The notes below the pieces were generated by a model. It was not told the DNA's origin, did not search any database, and saw nothing but the letters and a program-made list of their open reading frames with translations. The position numbers and the translations under genes were made by a program. Below are positions 1 to 8,721 of a DNA stretch of 64,000 bases, in pieces. The stretch is taken from assembly GCA_019911965.1 (NCBI GenBank), contig JAIOJF010000031.1, positions 1 through 64,000 of the forward strand. The letters are read 5' to 3'. This DNA is from Paracoccaceae bacterium (lineage in GTDB: Bacteria > Pseudomonadota > Alphaproteobacteria > Rhodobacterales > Rhodobacteraceae). Within the stretch, counting starts at the first letter, position 1. Each line of letters starts with the position of its first letter.

Positions 1-20
1 CCCTAAATCCCCCGCCTAGT

Positions 21-97
21 GGCGGAGTAGCTCAGCTGGTTAGAGCAGCGGAATCATAATCCGCGTGTCGGGGGTTCAAGTCCCTCCTCCGCTACCA
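21..97 (+). tRNA. tRNA-Met (CAT), elongator type
   Basis: A 77-nt cloverleaf can be folded by eye. The 7-bp acceptor stem has one G-U pair at its end and is followed by a discriminator A and an encoded CCA. The anticodon stem GCGGA/TCCGC encloses a 7-nt loop with anticodon CAT, and the T arm carries GGTTCAAGTCC. The first acceptor pair is G-U, not the C-A mismatch expected of initiator tRNA, and the body differs from tRNA-Ile2 with a CAT anticodon, so elongator Met is preferred. No integrase or duplicated tRNA end is visible nearby. Confidence 0.95.
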
Positions 98-300
98 AGT
101 CTTCCACCGATCTGAGCCTTTGCTTCGCTGCCAGCACGTCGCGGAAGCCACCCGGCCGACTATACCCCACACAATTTGGTTGACTCGCAACACCCGCATA
201 CGCGTATCTTGACGAATTGAGAGCGGTGCCGTGTACCTGCCAGGCAGCCTTCGGCCGACGCTCCACAAGCCGGACTGACCGGCTGAAAAGGGAGAAGACC

Positions 301-1263
301 ATGCTTTTCAAGATTCGCAGACAAAACGGCCTGTTGGCCGCCGCCGTCGCCACGGCAATCGCCACCGGCGCGGTATCGGCGCAGGAATCGACCGATCCGA
401 TCAAGCTGACGCTGCATGACTGGACCGGTCAGTTGATCACGACCCAGCTGATGGGCGAGGTTCTGAAAAAGGCCGGCTACAATATCGACTATGTGCAGGC
501 CGATTATCTGGCGCAATTTGCCGGTCTCGAAAGCGGCGACCTGCACGTGGCAATGGAAATGTGGGAAACAACCGGACGCGATGCGATGGATGCCGCCACT
601 GCCACCGGCAAGGTGGAAAATTTCGGGGCTACAGGCATGAAGGCCAAGGAAGAATGGTGGTATCCACTCTACATGAAGGAAAAATGCCCGGGCCTGCCGG
701 ACTGGACGGCCCTGCTGGAACCAGCCTGTGCCGAAGCTTTCTCGACAGCAGAGACCGCACCCAAGGGCCGGTATCTCGGTGGTCCGGTAACCTGGGGCGG
801 ATTCGACGATGAGAGGGTTGAAGCGCTGGATATGCCATTCGAGGTGATCCATGCAGGCACCGACGCGGCATTGTTCGCTGAACTGGAAAGTGCCTATCAG
901 CGCCAGGCACCGGTGATGCTGTGGATCTATGCCCCGCATTGGGCACCGGCCAAGTATCAGGGTGAATGGGTTGAATTTCCCGAATACACCGCCGCGTGCT
1001 ACGGCGATCCTGCATGGGGCAGCAACCCGGACATGGCCTACGATTGCGGCAAGCCCTTCGGTGAAATCTGGAAAGTTGGCTGGGCCGGGGTCAAGGACAA
1101 GTGGCCGGGGGCCTATGCCGCGATCAAGGCATTCAATATCGAGAACGCCGAGATGGGCGCGATGATCACCGAAGTCGATCTGAACGGCAAAAGCATCGAT
1201 CAGGTTGTGGCGGACTGGATGGCAGCGAATGAACCACGCTGGAATGCCTGGATCGGGAACTAG
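301..1263 (+). CDS. ABC transporter substrate-binding protein, glycine betaine/proline type (OpuAC/ProX family)
   Basis: A 320-residue periplasmic solute receptor that should deliver a quaternary amine, such as glycine betaine or a relative, to the ATPase and permease encoded next. Residues 1-27 form a signal peptide (basic start, alanine-rich core, AVSA before Q28). The mature part begins with the OpuAC-like KLTLHDWTGQ segment and contains aromatic-rich stretches (MEMWETTG, EEWWYPLYM, MLWIYAPHW) of the kind that cage trimethylammonium groups in this family. The ATG at 301 is preceded by GGGAGAA, 4-10 bases upstream, and gives a proper signal peptide; the longer in-frame opening from 217 does not. 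First gene of a transport operon; a strong stem-loop separates it from the ATPase gene. The exact ligand is not determinable from sequence. Confidence 0.9.
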   Translation: MLFKIRRQNGLLAAAVATAIATGAVSAQESTDPIKLTLHDWTGQLITTQLMGEVLKKAGYNIDYVQADYLAQFAGLESGDLHVAMEMWETTGRDAMDAATATGKVENFGATGMKAKEEWWYPLYMKEKCPGLPDWTALLEPACAEAFSTAETAPKGRYLGGPVTWGGFDDERVEALDMPFEVIHAGTDAALFAELESAYQRQAPVMLWIYAPHWAPAKYQGEWVEFPEYTAACYGDPAWGSNPDMAYDCGKPFGEIWKVGWAGVKDKWPGAYAAIKAFNIENAEMGAMITEVDLNGKSIDQVVADWMAANEPRWNAWIGN

Positions 1264-1281
1264 ATCGCTCTGACATATCCT

Positions 1282-1310
1282 TGCCGCCCGCAAAGGAAAT
1301 GCGGGCGGCA
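1282..1310 (+). promoter_or_regulatory. intercistronic stem-loop between receptor and ATPase genes
   Basis: A perfect 10-bp stem (arms 1282-1291 and 1301-1310, core GCCGCCCGC/GCGGGCGGC) encloses a 9-nt loop. It lies 18 bases after the receptor stop codon and has no following T-run. Such hairpins after binding-protein genes commonly protect the upstream mRNA or reduce read-through, so that the receptor is made in excess over the membrane parts. It also argues against the possible start codons at 1281 and 1299 for the next gene, because they would lie inside the stem-loop. Confidence 0.6.
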
Positions 1311-1322
1311 TTGCCTTTCACG

Positions 1323-2372
1323 ATGCCCCAGCCCCAAACCCGGACGCCGATGACTTCCCTGCCCGACGCCAAACTGGTCTGCCGTGATGTCTGGAAGGTG
1401 TTCGGCCCGCACGCAGTCGAGACGCTGAAGCGGCTCGGGCCAAATCCCGCATCCGAGGATTTCACAGCCGCCGGGCTGGTGCCGGCTGTCCGGGCGGTCA
1501 ACCTGTCCGTGCGCGAAAGCGAGATTTTCGTTATCATGGGCTTGTCAGGCTCAGGCAAATCGACGCTGGTGCGCTGCATGTCGCGGCTGGTGCAGCCGAC
1601 AGCCGGTGAAATCCTGTTTTCCGGCGAGGACCTGTTGCGCGCCAGCGAGGCTGAGATGACGATGATCCGTCGGCACAAGATGGGCATGGTGTTCCAGCAT
1701 TTCGCGCTGCTGCCGCATCTGTCGGTGCTCGACAATGTGGCGTTTCCCCTGCAAATCCAGGGCATGCCCCGGGCCGAGCGCGAAGCCCGCGCCGCAAAGA
1801 TGGTGGCGCTGGTCGGTCTGGACGGGCGCGAACAGGCGTTTCCGCGGCAATTGTCAGGCGGCCAGCAGCAACGTATCGGCATCGCCCGCTCGCTGGCGGT
1901 TGAACCGGAATTGTGGTTCCTCGACGAGCCGTTCTCGGCGCTCGATCCGCTGATCCGGCGCGAGATGCAGGATGAATTCATCCGCCTGCAATCGGTGCTG
2001 AAGAAAACCATCGTCTTCATTACCCATGATTTCGACGAAGCGATCCGGCTGGCCGACCGCATCGCCATCATGAAGGACGGCGAGATCGTGCAGCAAGGCA
2101 CACCCGAAGAAATCGTCCTCAGCCCGGCCACGGATTATGTTCGCGAATTCACCCGGGCCGTGACCAAGGCCAAGGTGTTGCGGGTGACCGGGGTCATGCG
2201 CCCGCCTTCGGGGGTCGAGCCGACAGGAACCATACCTTCCCGGGCCACGATGGCCGAGGCCGCACCGGCATTCCTAGACGGGGCAAAAGTCCTGCGGGTA
2301 GTGGACGAAGACGGCGTAACGCTTGGGCATCTGCATCGCAGCGATGTCGTCGATATTCTACTGGGGGGGTAG
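1323..2372 (+). CDS. ABC transporter ATP-binding protein, glycine betaine/proline type (ProV/OpuAA family)
   Basis: A cytoplasmic ATPase of 349 residues that energises the quaternary-amine transporter. Walker A GLSGSGKST lies near residues 73-81, the Q-loop at VFQHFALLPH, the signature as LSGGQQQR, Walker B as LWFLDEPFSALD, and the switch histidine in FITHDFDEA. As in ProV, the N-terminal strand is followed by an insertion before Walker A. The C-terminal 70 residues look like a short, degenerate CBS region with one recognisable repeat, whereas ProV usually has two. Start choice is uncertain: ATG 1323 and ATG 1350 are both possible and neither has a clear ribosome binding site. The stop codon at 2370-2372 almost touches the permease start. 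Confidence 0.9.
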   Translation: MPQPQTRTPMTSLPDAKLVCRDVWKVFGPHAVETLKRLGPNPASEDFTAAGLVPAVRAVNLSVRESEIFVIMGLSGSGKSTLVRCMSRLVQPTAGEILFSGEDLLRASEAEMTMIRRHKMGMVFQHFALLPHLSVLDNVAFPLQIQGMPRAEREARAAKMVALVGLDGREQAFPRQLSGGQQQRIGIARSLAVEPELWFLDEPFSALDPLIRREMQDEFIRLQSVLKKTIVFITHDFDEAIRLADRIAIMKDGEIVQQGTPEEIVLSPATDYVREFTRAVTKAKVLRVTGVMRPPSGVEPTGTIPSRATMAEAAPAFLDGAKVLRVVDEDGVTLGHLHRSDVVDILLGG

Positions 2373-2373
2373 C

Positions 2374-4377
2374 ATGCAAACCGCCCCGCAAGTCGTAAGG
2401 CGTACCTGGCCCGGCTGGGCCGGTTGGCTACTGGTGCTTGTCCTGTTCGTGACGTTCTGGAAACTCGGCCGCCCGCTGATGCCCTGGGCATTCGACTATC
2501 CGCGCGGATGGGAAATTCCTGCGGCGTCGCGCACCACCAAAGCCACGAAATGGTTGCTGAACGATGCCACCTTCGGTTTGTTCACCTTCGCGGAATTCAC
2601 CCGCTTCATCGCCGATCTGATCGACATTCCCTACCGCATCGCGCTCAGCATCCTGTCCACCGGGTTCCTGCGTGGCTCGGGATCTGCGGCGGTGCAACTG
2701 GTGCCACCGGCCTCCTGGCTGGCGGCGATCATTGTCGGCGGGCTGATCGGGCTGCATGCGGGCGGGCGGCGTCTGGGATTGCTGGTGGCGGCATGTCTCG
2801 GTTTCGTGGCGTTGTTCGGGCAATGGCAAAGCGCGATGGTCACGCTGGCCTCGATCGTGGTGGCGGTGCCAATGGGGGTTGCCGGCGGCATGGGGCTGGG
2901 TATCCTCGCTTACCGGGTACCGCTGTTTGAACGCGCCATCCGCCCGGTGCTGGATCTGATGCAGACGATCCCGGTCTTCGCCTATCTGGTGCCGATCCTG
3001 ATCCTGTTCGGCTTCGGGCCTACTGCCGCCGTAGTGGCAACGCTGATCTACGCCATGCCGCCAATGACACGAGTCACGCATCTCGCGCTGACCAGGGTGC
3101 CGCACGAGTTGACCGATCTGGGCCGAATGGTCGGCTGCAATTCACGCCAGATGATGTGGCAGGTGATGGTGCCCTCGGCCAAGGCATCGCTGATGGTCGG
3201 GGTCAACCAGGTCATCATGCTGTCGCTGAACATGGTGATCATCGCTTCGATGATCGGCGCGGGCGGGCTTGGGTTCGACGTTCTGGCGGCGCTCCGTAGG
3301 CTCGATTTCGGGTCCGGGCTTGAGGCCGGTCTTGCGATTGTCGCACTGGCGGTGGTACTGGACCGCGTCAGCCAGGCCTATGCCAGCCGCCGCCCCGGAA
3401 CCGACCCTGCGCCCGGTGCCAATCTTGTTGCGCGGCATCCCTATCTGACCGCCGCTACCGCCACGCTGGTGCTGGCGATGCTGGGCGGGCTGGTCCTGCC
3501 GGGATTGCAAAGCTATCCCGAGGCGCTGGAAATCTCGACAGGCACATTCGGCAACCGTGTCGTGCAATGGATCAACGTCAATTATTTCGACACGCTGGAG
3601 GCAATCAAGAACACGCTGCTGCTGAACCTGCTGATCCCGTTCAAGCGGTTCCTGCTGGACCTGCCCTGGCTTGGGGTGGTCGCCCTGTTGGGCTATTCCG
3701 GCTGGCGGTTGGGCGGTGTGCGGCTGGCTGTTCTGGCGGCGGTTCTGGCCTTCCTGATCGCCGCCACCGGGCAATGGGAAAAGGCGATGATCACGCTTTA
3801 TCTCTGCGGAATCGCCACCGGTATCGCGATGCTGATCGGTGTGCCGATCGGTATTCTTGCGGCGGAACATGAACGGTTATGGGGGCCGGTTCAGGTGGTG
3901 ATCGACACGCTGCAAACGCTACCCTCGTTCGTTTACCTGATGCCCGCGGTGATGCTGTTCCGGGTTGGCGATTTCACCGCACTGATCGCGGTGGTGGCCT
4001 ATGCGGTGGCCCCGGCTGTGCGATACACGGTGCTGGGCCTGAAGGGCGTCGATCCGCGCCTGATCGAGGCGGGGCGTGCGATGGGCTGCACCAACCGGCA
4101 GGTCCTGACGCGCATCAAGCTGAAGCTGGCGCTGCCCGAGATCCTTCTCGGAATCAATCAGACGGTGATGTTTGCGCTGTCGATGCTGGTGATAACAGCG
4201 CTTGTCGGCACCCGCGATCTGGGCCAGGAAGTCTACATCGCCCTGACCAAGGCCGATCCCGGACGCGGCCTGATCGCCGGTCTGGCGGTGGCATTCATTG
4301 CCATCATCGCGGATCGGATGATCCATGCCGGCGCACGGGCCGCCAGGGCGCGACTTGGGTTGGAGGCGACGCGATGA
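2374..4377 (+). CDS. ABC transporter permease, tandem double ProW-type
   Basis: A 667-residue inner-membrane protein with two consecutive binding-protein-dependent permease domains, so one polypeptide replaces the usual permease dimer. The EAA-loop motif appears twice, around LGRMVGCNSRQMM in the first half and EAGRAMGCTNRQVL in the second, each followed by a conserved membrane stretch (MVIIASMIGAGGLG; LVITALVGTRDLGQ). At least ten hydrophobic segments are visible. The start ATG 2374 lies one base after the ATPase stop, and the G-run CTGGGGGGGTAG overlapping that stop acts as ribosome binding site, indicating translational coupling. The halves are clearly homologous but not close copies, so the fusion is old. 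The end overlaps the next gene by four bases (ATGA). Confidence 0.92.
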   Translation: MQTAPQVVRRTWPGWAGWLLVLVLFVTFWKLGRPLMPWAFDYPRGWEIPAASRTTKATKWLLNDATFGLFTFAEFTRFIADLIDIPYRIALSILSTGFLRGSGSAAVQLVPPASWLAAIIVGGLIGLHAGGRRLGLLVAACLGFVALFGQWQSAMVTLASIVVAVPMGVAGGMGLGILAYRVPLFERAIRPVLDLMQTIPVFAYLVPILILFGFGPTAAVVATLIYAMPPMTRVTHLALTRVPHELTDLGRMVGCNSRQMMWQVMVPSAKASLMVGVNQVIMLSLNMVIIASMIGAGGLGFDVLAALRRLDFGSGLEAGLAIVALAVVLDRVSQAYASRRPGTDPAPGANLVARHPYLTAATATLVLAMLGGLVLPGLQSYPEALEISTGTFGNRVVQWINVNYFDTLEAIKNTLLLNLLIPFKRFLLDLPWLGVVALLGYSGWRLGGVRLAVLAAVLAFLIAATGQWEKAMITLYLCGIATGIAMLIGVPIGILAAEHERLWGPVQVVIDTLQTLPSFVYLMPAVMLFRVGDFTALIAVVAYAVAPAVRYTVLGLKGVDPRLIEAGRAMGCTNRQVLTRIKLKLALPEILLGINQTVMFALSMLVITALVGTRDLGQEVYIALTKADPGRGLIAGLAVAFIAIIADRMIHAGARAARARLGLEATR

Positions 4378-5258
4378 GCATGGCACGTATCCGCGCCCTG
4401 CCCTGCTGGGAGGGTGAGCCACAGGCGGAGCCGCTGAGCGGCGGCCTGTCCAACGAAATCTGGAAAGTGACCGATGCTGCCGGCGCGCATGTCGCGCGCT
4501 TCGGTCGGGATTTCCCGTTCCACCATGTCAGCCGCGAGCGCGAGGCGATGGCGTCGCGCGCCGCCGCTGCCGCCGGTTTTGGCCCCGAGGTCGAGCATGT
4601 CGGCCCCGGCATCATGGTCTGCCGCTTCATCGACGCGCACACCTGGAGCGAAGCCGACATGCGCGACCATCCTGATCGGATCGCCACCCTGCTGCGCGAT
4701 TTCCACACCCGGATGCCAGCGCATGTGCGGGGAACGGCACCGTTCTTCTGGGTGTTCCACGTCATCCGCGACTACGCCGCCACCTTGCGCGCCTGCAACA
4801 GCCGTTTCATTGCCGAGCTGCCCCGCCTGGAATCGCTGGCCGCCGAGATGGAAGCGGCCCAGATACCGCTGCCGAAGGTGTTCGGCCATCACGACCTGTT
4901 GCCGGGCAATTTCATGGATGACGGCCAGCGCCTGTGGCTGATTGATTTCGAATATGCCGGTTTCGGAACCGCGATGTTCGATCTGGCCGGTGCCGCCTCG
5001 AATGCCGGGATGAGCGCGGAACAGGCCGACCGGCTTCTGACCGCCTATTTCGGTGCGCCGCCCGATGCCGACCTGCGCCGCGCCTTTGACGCGATGCAAT
5101 GCGCCTCGCTGGCGCGCGAGGCGATGTGGGCGATGGTGTCGGAACACTACCTTGCCGCACCGGGGGCCGATTATCAGGCGCATGCCAGCGACTATCTTGG
5201 CCGCCTTCAGGCCGCTACCGAAACCTACCGCACCCTATATGGAAAGCCACCGCAATGA
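4374..5258 (+). CDS. choline/ethanolamine kinase-like aminoglycoside-phosphotransferase family protein
   Basis: A soluble kinase-fold protein of 294 residues. It has the catalytic-loop motif GHHDLLPGNF (His-x-Asp...Asn, the Brenner motif) and the metal-binding motif LIDFEYAGFG characteristic of choline kinases and APH-family phosphotransferases. The expected activity is ATP-dependent phosphorylation of a small hydroxylated amine such as choline or ethanolamine. It overlaps the permease by four bases and the following flavoprotein gene by four, so it belongs to the transport operon and its substrate is probably what the transporter imports or a derivative. A clear paralogue lies at 8722-9627. 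Family is certain; the acceptor substrate is not. Confidence 0.85.
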   Translation: MSMARIRALPCWEGEPQAEPLSGGLSNEIWKVTDAAGAHVARFGRDFPFHHVSREREAMASRAAAAAGFGPEVEHVGPGIMVCRFIDAHTWSEADMRDHPDRIATLLRDFHTRMPAHVRGTAPFFWVFHVIRDYAATLRACNSRFIAELPRLESLAAEMEAAQIPLPKVFGHHDLLPGNFMDDGQRLWLIDFEYAGFGTAMFDLAGAASNAGMSAEQADRLLTAYFGAPPDADLRRAFDAMQCASLAREAMWAMVSEHYLAAPGADYQAHASDYLGRLQAATETYRTLYGKPPQ

Positions 5259-7702
5259 CCCTGCCTTCCCACGCCAGCATCGTCGTCATCGGCGGTGGCA
5301 TCATCGGCTGTTCCACCGCCTATCACCTGGCCCGCGATCACAAGGCCGATGTGGTGCTGCTGGAACAGGGCAAGCTGACCTCGGGGTCGACATGGCATGC
5401 GGCGGGGTTGGTCGGGCAGTTGCGGTCGTCGGCCTCGATCACGCGGGTACTGCAATACTCGGTTGACTTGTACAAAGGGCTGACCGCCGAGACCGGGCAC
5501 GAAACCGGCTGGAAGATGACCGGCTGTCTGCGGCTGGCGACCAACCCGGACCGCTGGACCGAATACCGCCGCCTTGCCACAACCGCCCGCAGCTTCGGCA
5601 TGGACATGCACCTGATCTCGCCCGCCGAGGTCAAGGCGATGTGGCCGCTGATGGATGTGAGCGATCTTGTCGGCGCAAGCTGGCTGCCGACCGACGGGCA
5701 GGCCAACCCCTCGGACATCACCCAATCCTTGGCCAAGGGCGCGCGAATGCATGGCGCGAAACTCCATGAGGGCGTGCGCGTCACCGGGTTCGAGATGGAC
5801 GGCGCGCGGATCATAGCGGTCCTGACCGATCAGGGCCGCATCGCCTGCGACAAGGTGGTGAACTGCGCCGGGCAATGGGCGCGGCAGGTGGGCGCGATGT
5901 GCGGCATCAACGTGCCGCTGCAGCCGGTCAAGCATCAATACATCATCACCGACCGGATCGACGGGCTGACGCCGGAAACCCCCACTTTGCGCGACCCCGA
6001 CCGGCGCACCTATTTCAAGGAAGAGGTCGGCGGCCTGGTGATGGGCGGGTACGAGCCGAACCCGCAACCCTGGGACCTGGCGCGTTCGGGCGGCGATGTG
6101 CCGAATGACTGGGAATTCCGCCTGTTCGACGATGATTTCGACCATTTCGAGCAACATATGGAACAGGCGATTGCCCGCCTACCGGCGCTGGCGGAAACCG
6201 GCGTGAAGCAGATGATCAACGGCTCGGAAAGTTTCACGCCTGACGGCAATTTCATCCTCGGTGCCGCCCCGGAATGCACCAACATGTATGTCGGGGCCGG
6301 CTTCAACGCCTTCGGCATCGCCAGCGGTGGCGGGGCGGGCTGGGTGCTGGCGGAATGGGTGATCTCGGGCGAGGCGCCGCTGGACCTCTGGGTTGTCGAT
6401 ATCCGCCGCTTCTCGGGCCTGCACCGCGACCGAACCTGGGTGCGCGACCGCACGCTGGAGGCCTATGGCAAACACTACACCATCGCCTGGCCACACGAGG
6501 AATACACCTCCGGCAGGCCGCGCTTTGCCTCGCCGCTATATGACAGGCTGAAGGCAGCAGGCGGGGTGTTCGGCTCCAAACTGGGCTGGGAGCGCGCGAA
6601 CTGGTTTGCCGGGCCGGGCGAGGATGCACGCGATATCCCGGCGATGGGGCGGCAGAACTGGTTCGCCGCCGTGGGGCGCGAACATGCCTGCACGCGCAAT
6701 GGCGTGTCGCTGTTCGATCAGACCTCGTTCGCCAAATACGAGGTGACCGGGGCCAATGCCGCACAGGCGCTGGACTGGATCTGCGCCAATGACGTGACGC
6801 GGCCACCGGGGCGGCTGACCTATACCCAGCTTCTGAACAGCCGGGGCGGGATCGAGGCGGATCTGACCGTGACGCGGCTGGATGACGAGCGGTTCTATAT
6901 CGTCACCGGTTCGGGTTTTCGCACCCACGATGCCGCCTGGATCACCGAACATCTGGGCAACGGCGCGGCCCTCAGGGACGTGACCGAGGATTGGGGAACC
7001 CTGTCGCTGATGGGACCACAGGCGCGGGCGGTGCTCCAGCGCGTGACCGATGCCGATGTCTCGAACGCCGCCCTGCCGTTCGGCCATGTCCGCGAGATTG
7101 CCATTGCCGGTGCGAAACTGCGGGCCTTGCGCGTCAGCTATGTCGGCGAACTGGGCTATGAACTGCACATCCCGCTTGGCGGGCTGGTGGCGGTTTACGA
7201 TGCACTGATGCAGGCCGGGGCCAGTGACGGCATCAAGCCCGCCGGTTATCGGGCGATTGAATCGCTGCGCCTGGAAAAGGGCTATCGCGCCTGGGGCGCG
7301 GATATCACGCCGAACGACACGCCGATCGAGGCCGGGCTTGGCTGGGCCGTCAAACTGGGGCGCAACGCCGATTTCATGGGCCGCGCGGCGCTGGAAAAGG
7401 TGGCGGGCAAGCTGCCCGTCAAACGGCTGGTCGGCCTGGCGGTGGCGGACGAAAACGCGGTGCTGGTGGGCCGCGAAACCATCCTGCGCGATGGCTCGCC
7501 GGTGGGCTATCTGACCTCGGGCGGCTATGGCTACACAATCGGCAAAGGCATCGGCTATGGCTATGTGCGCAACCCGGATGGCGTCGACGATGCCTTCCTG
7601 ACCGAAGGGCGCTACCAACTGGTTGTCGCGGATGAGGTGGTTGACGCAGACCTCAGCCTGTCGCCGTTCTATGACCCTGACAACAGCAGGATGCGCGGCT
7701 GA
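5255..7702 (+). CDS. FAD-dependent dimethylglycine/sarcosine dehydrogenase-like protein with GcvT domains
   Basis: An 815-residue two-part enzyme. Residues 1-430 form a DAO-type flavin domain: IVVIGGGIIGCSTAYHLA binds ADP, and GSTWHAAG carries the histidine to which FAD is covalently attached in dimethylglycine dehydrogenases. Residues about 450-815 are aminomethyltransferase (GcvT) and GcvT C-terminal domains (YTQLLNSRGGIEADLTVTR; GYRAIESLRLEKGYRAWG; PIEAGLGWAVKL), which bind tetrahydrofolate and capture the formaldehyde unit. The length matches dimethylglycine/sarcosine dehydrogenases of glycine betaine breakdown. It is the last of five tightly spaced genes, so import and oxidative N-demethylation of a methylated amine are probably linked. 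Dimethylglycine, sarcosine and other N-methyl amines cannot be separated here. Confidence 0.87.
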   Translation: MTLPSHASIVVIGGGIIGCSTAYHLARDHKADVVLLEQGKLTSGSTWHAAGLVGQLRSSASITRVLQYSVDLYKGLTAETGHETGWKMTGCLRLATNPDRWTEYRRLATTARSFGMDMHLISPAEVKAMWPLMDVSDLVGASWLPTDGQANPSDITQSLAKGARMHGAKLHEGVRVTGFEMDGARIIAVLTDQGRIACDKVVNCAGQWARQVGAMCGINVPLQPVKHQYIITDRIDGLTPETPTLRDPDRRTYFKEEVGGLVMGGYEPNPQPWDLARSGGDVPNDWEFRLFDDDFDHFEQHMEQAIARLPALAETGVKQMINGSESFTPDGNFILGAAPECTNMYVGAGFNAFGIASGGGAGWVLAEWVISGEAPLDLWVVDIRRFSGLHRDRTWVRDRTLEAYGKHYTIAWPHEEYTSGRPRFASPLYDRLKAAGGVFGSKLGWERANWFAGPGEDARDIPAMGRQNWFAAVGREHACTRNGVSLFDQTSFAKYEVTGANAAQALDWICANDVTRPPGRLTYTQLLNSRGGIEADLTVTRLDDERFYIVTGSGFRTHDAAWITEHLGNGAALRDVTEDWGTLSLMGPQARAVLQRVTDADVSNAALPFGHVREIAIAGAKLRALRVSYVGELGYELHIPLGGLVAVYDALMQAGASDGIKPAGYRAIESLRLEKGYRAWGADITPNDTPIEAGLGWAVKLGRNADFMGRAALEKVAGKLPVKRLVGLAVADENAVLVGRETILRDGSPVGYLTSGGYGYTIGKGIGYGYVRNPDGVDDAFLTEGRYQLVVADEVVDADLSLSPFYDPDNSRMRG

Positions 7703-7780
7703 TAAACGGCTGGGGGCCGGTTGCAGTTTTGGACAGGTAATGGCAATCTGCCCCGGTCGCAAACTGCCGGACGCCCCGAG

Positions 7781-7984
7781 ATGAGCCTTGGTTTTCACAG
7801 GAAACCGAACGGAAACCGCAAAATCAGCAACCGGCAAATCGATTTTACCGGTTGGGTCCTGTTCACGCTTTCGGCGGTTTGCTTTATCGTGGCGAGTATC
7901 GGGAATGTCTGGGCTTTGAGCGGCGCCATCTTCTTTCTGGTCGCCTGCCTGGTGTTCATTATCCCTTTCTTTCGAGAGGGATAG
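7781..7984 (+). CDS. small membrane protein, two predicted transmembrane helices
   Basis: A 67-residue open frame with a basic N-terminus (MSLGFHRKPNGNRK) followed by two hydrophobic helices (about residues 24-42 and 46-63) and a charged FFREG end. ATG 7781 is preceded by a weak CCGAG; a TTG at 7721 would add twenty residues of unconvincing sequence. The membrane pattern and basic start support a real gene, but I do not recognise the family. It lies 78 bases after the flavoprotein gene and converges with the methyltransferase gene, leaving eight bases between the two stop codons. No function is proposed. Confidence 0.55.
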   Translation: MSLGFHRKPNGNRKISNRQIDFTGWVLFTLSAVCFIVASIGNVWALSGAIFFLVACLVFIIPFFREG

Positions 7985-7992
7985 GTCCAGCC

Positions 7993-8622
7993 TCAGCCCC
8001 GCCGCCGCAAGGCGATGGCTAGGCTGGGGATGGTGCCCGCCTCGCCGGGCATCGAGACGTAGGGCTCGGTCGCCTCGGCCAGCTCCACCAGCGCTGCCAG
8101 TTCGCCAATGCGCTCGGCAAAACCGCCATCCCACAGGGTGGTCTTGACGCTCAGTACGATGGCACCGCCGGGGCGGCAGATGCGGATCAGTTCGTCCAGC
8201 CCCTCGGCCCCGACATGGCCCGAGGTGAACACGCCCGCCGAGATGATACCGGCGAAATGCCCGTCGCCGAAGGGCAGCTTCCCGCCCAGCGCCAGTTGGT
8301 GCAGCGCGGCATAGACGTTCTTGGACGCGGCCACCGCCAGCATCCCCGGCGACAGGTCCAGCGCCTCGACATGACCATAGCCGGTAATCCCAAGCCATTC
8401 GCCCAGCAATCCGGTCCCCGCCCCGGCATCCAGCAAAGGGGTTGCGCCGCGGGGCAGATGCCGGGTCAGAAGCGCCAGGCATATGGTCGGATTGCGATAG
8501 CCTGCGACGGCCATCTCGGCCTCGTAGCTTGTGGCCCATCTGTCGTAATGCGCGGCCAGATCGGACTGGTTTTGCGCCGCATAAACAGCACCAAGATGTC
8601 CATCGTGATTGCCTTGCCCCAT
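7993..8622 (-). CDS. class I SAM-dependent methyltransferase
   Basis: A 209-residue protein with the Rossmann-fold SAM-binding motif LLDAGAGTGLLGEWL, the acidic end of strand 2 (VEALDLSPGMLAVA), a post-II segment (FAGIISAGVFTSGHVG) and RPGGAIVLSVK. The start at 8622 (MGQGNHDG) is preceded by GGGGA at suitable distance; 8646 is an alternative without a visible binding site. It converges with the small membrane gene and diverges from the phosphotransferase at 8722. With betaine and amine genes on both sides it might methylate or demethylate small amines, but the sequence gives only the fold; the acceptor is unknown. Confidence 0.8.
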   Translation of the reverse strand: MGQGNHDGHLGAVYAAQNQSDLAAHYDRWATSYEAEMAVAGYRNPTICLALLTRHLPRGATPLLDAGAGTGLLGEWLGITGYGHVEALDLSPGMLAVAASKNVYAALHQLALGGKLPFGDGHFAGIISAGVFTSGHVGAEGLDELIRICRPGGAIVLSVKTTLWDGGFAERIGELAALVELAEATEPYVSMPGEAGTIPSLAIALRRRG

Positions 8623-8721
8623 GCCTGATCCCCATGCCAAAGCCATTTTGGCGCGATGGTATCCAGCCGCCTGAAATTGTGCAATCCTTGGCGAAACCAA
8701 AGGAAGACGGGACGCAAATTC

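Noticed and set aside
21-97. tRNA as an attachment site for an integrated element
   Set aside because: No integrase gene, no second copy of the tRNA end and no compositional break follow.
180-237. Promoter boxes TTGACT (180-185) and TTGACG (209-214) upstream of the betaine receptor gene
   Set aside because: Neither has a convincing -10 element at 16-18 bp spacing, so no promoter feature is claimed.
6536-8635. 699-codon minus-strand frame opposite the GcvT oxidase, running into the methyltransferase gene
   Set aside because: No family motif, crosses two real genes, has no ribosome binding site; shadow of GC-rich coding DNA.
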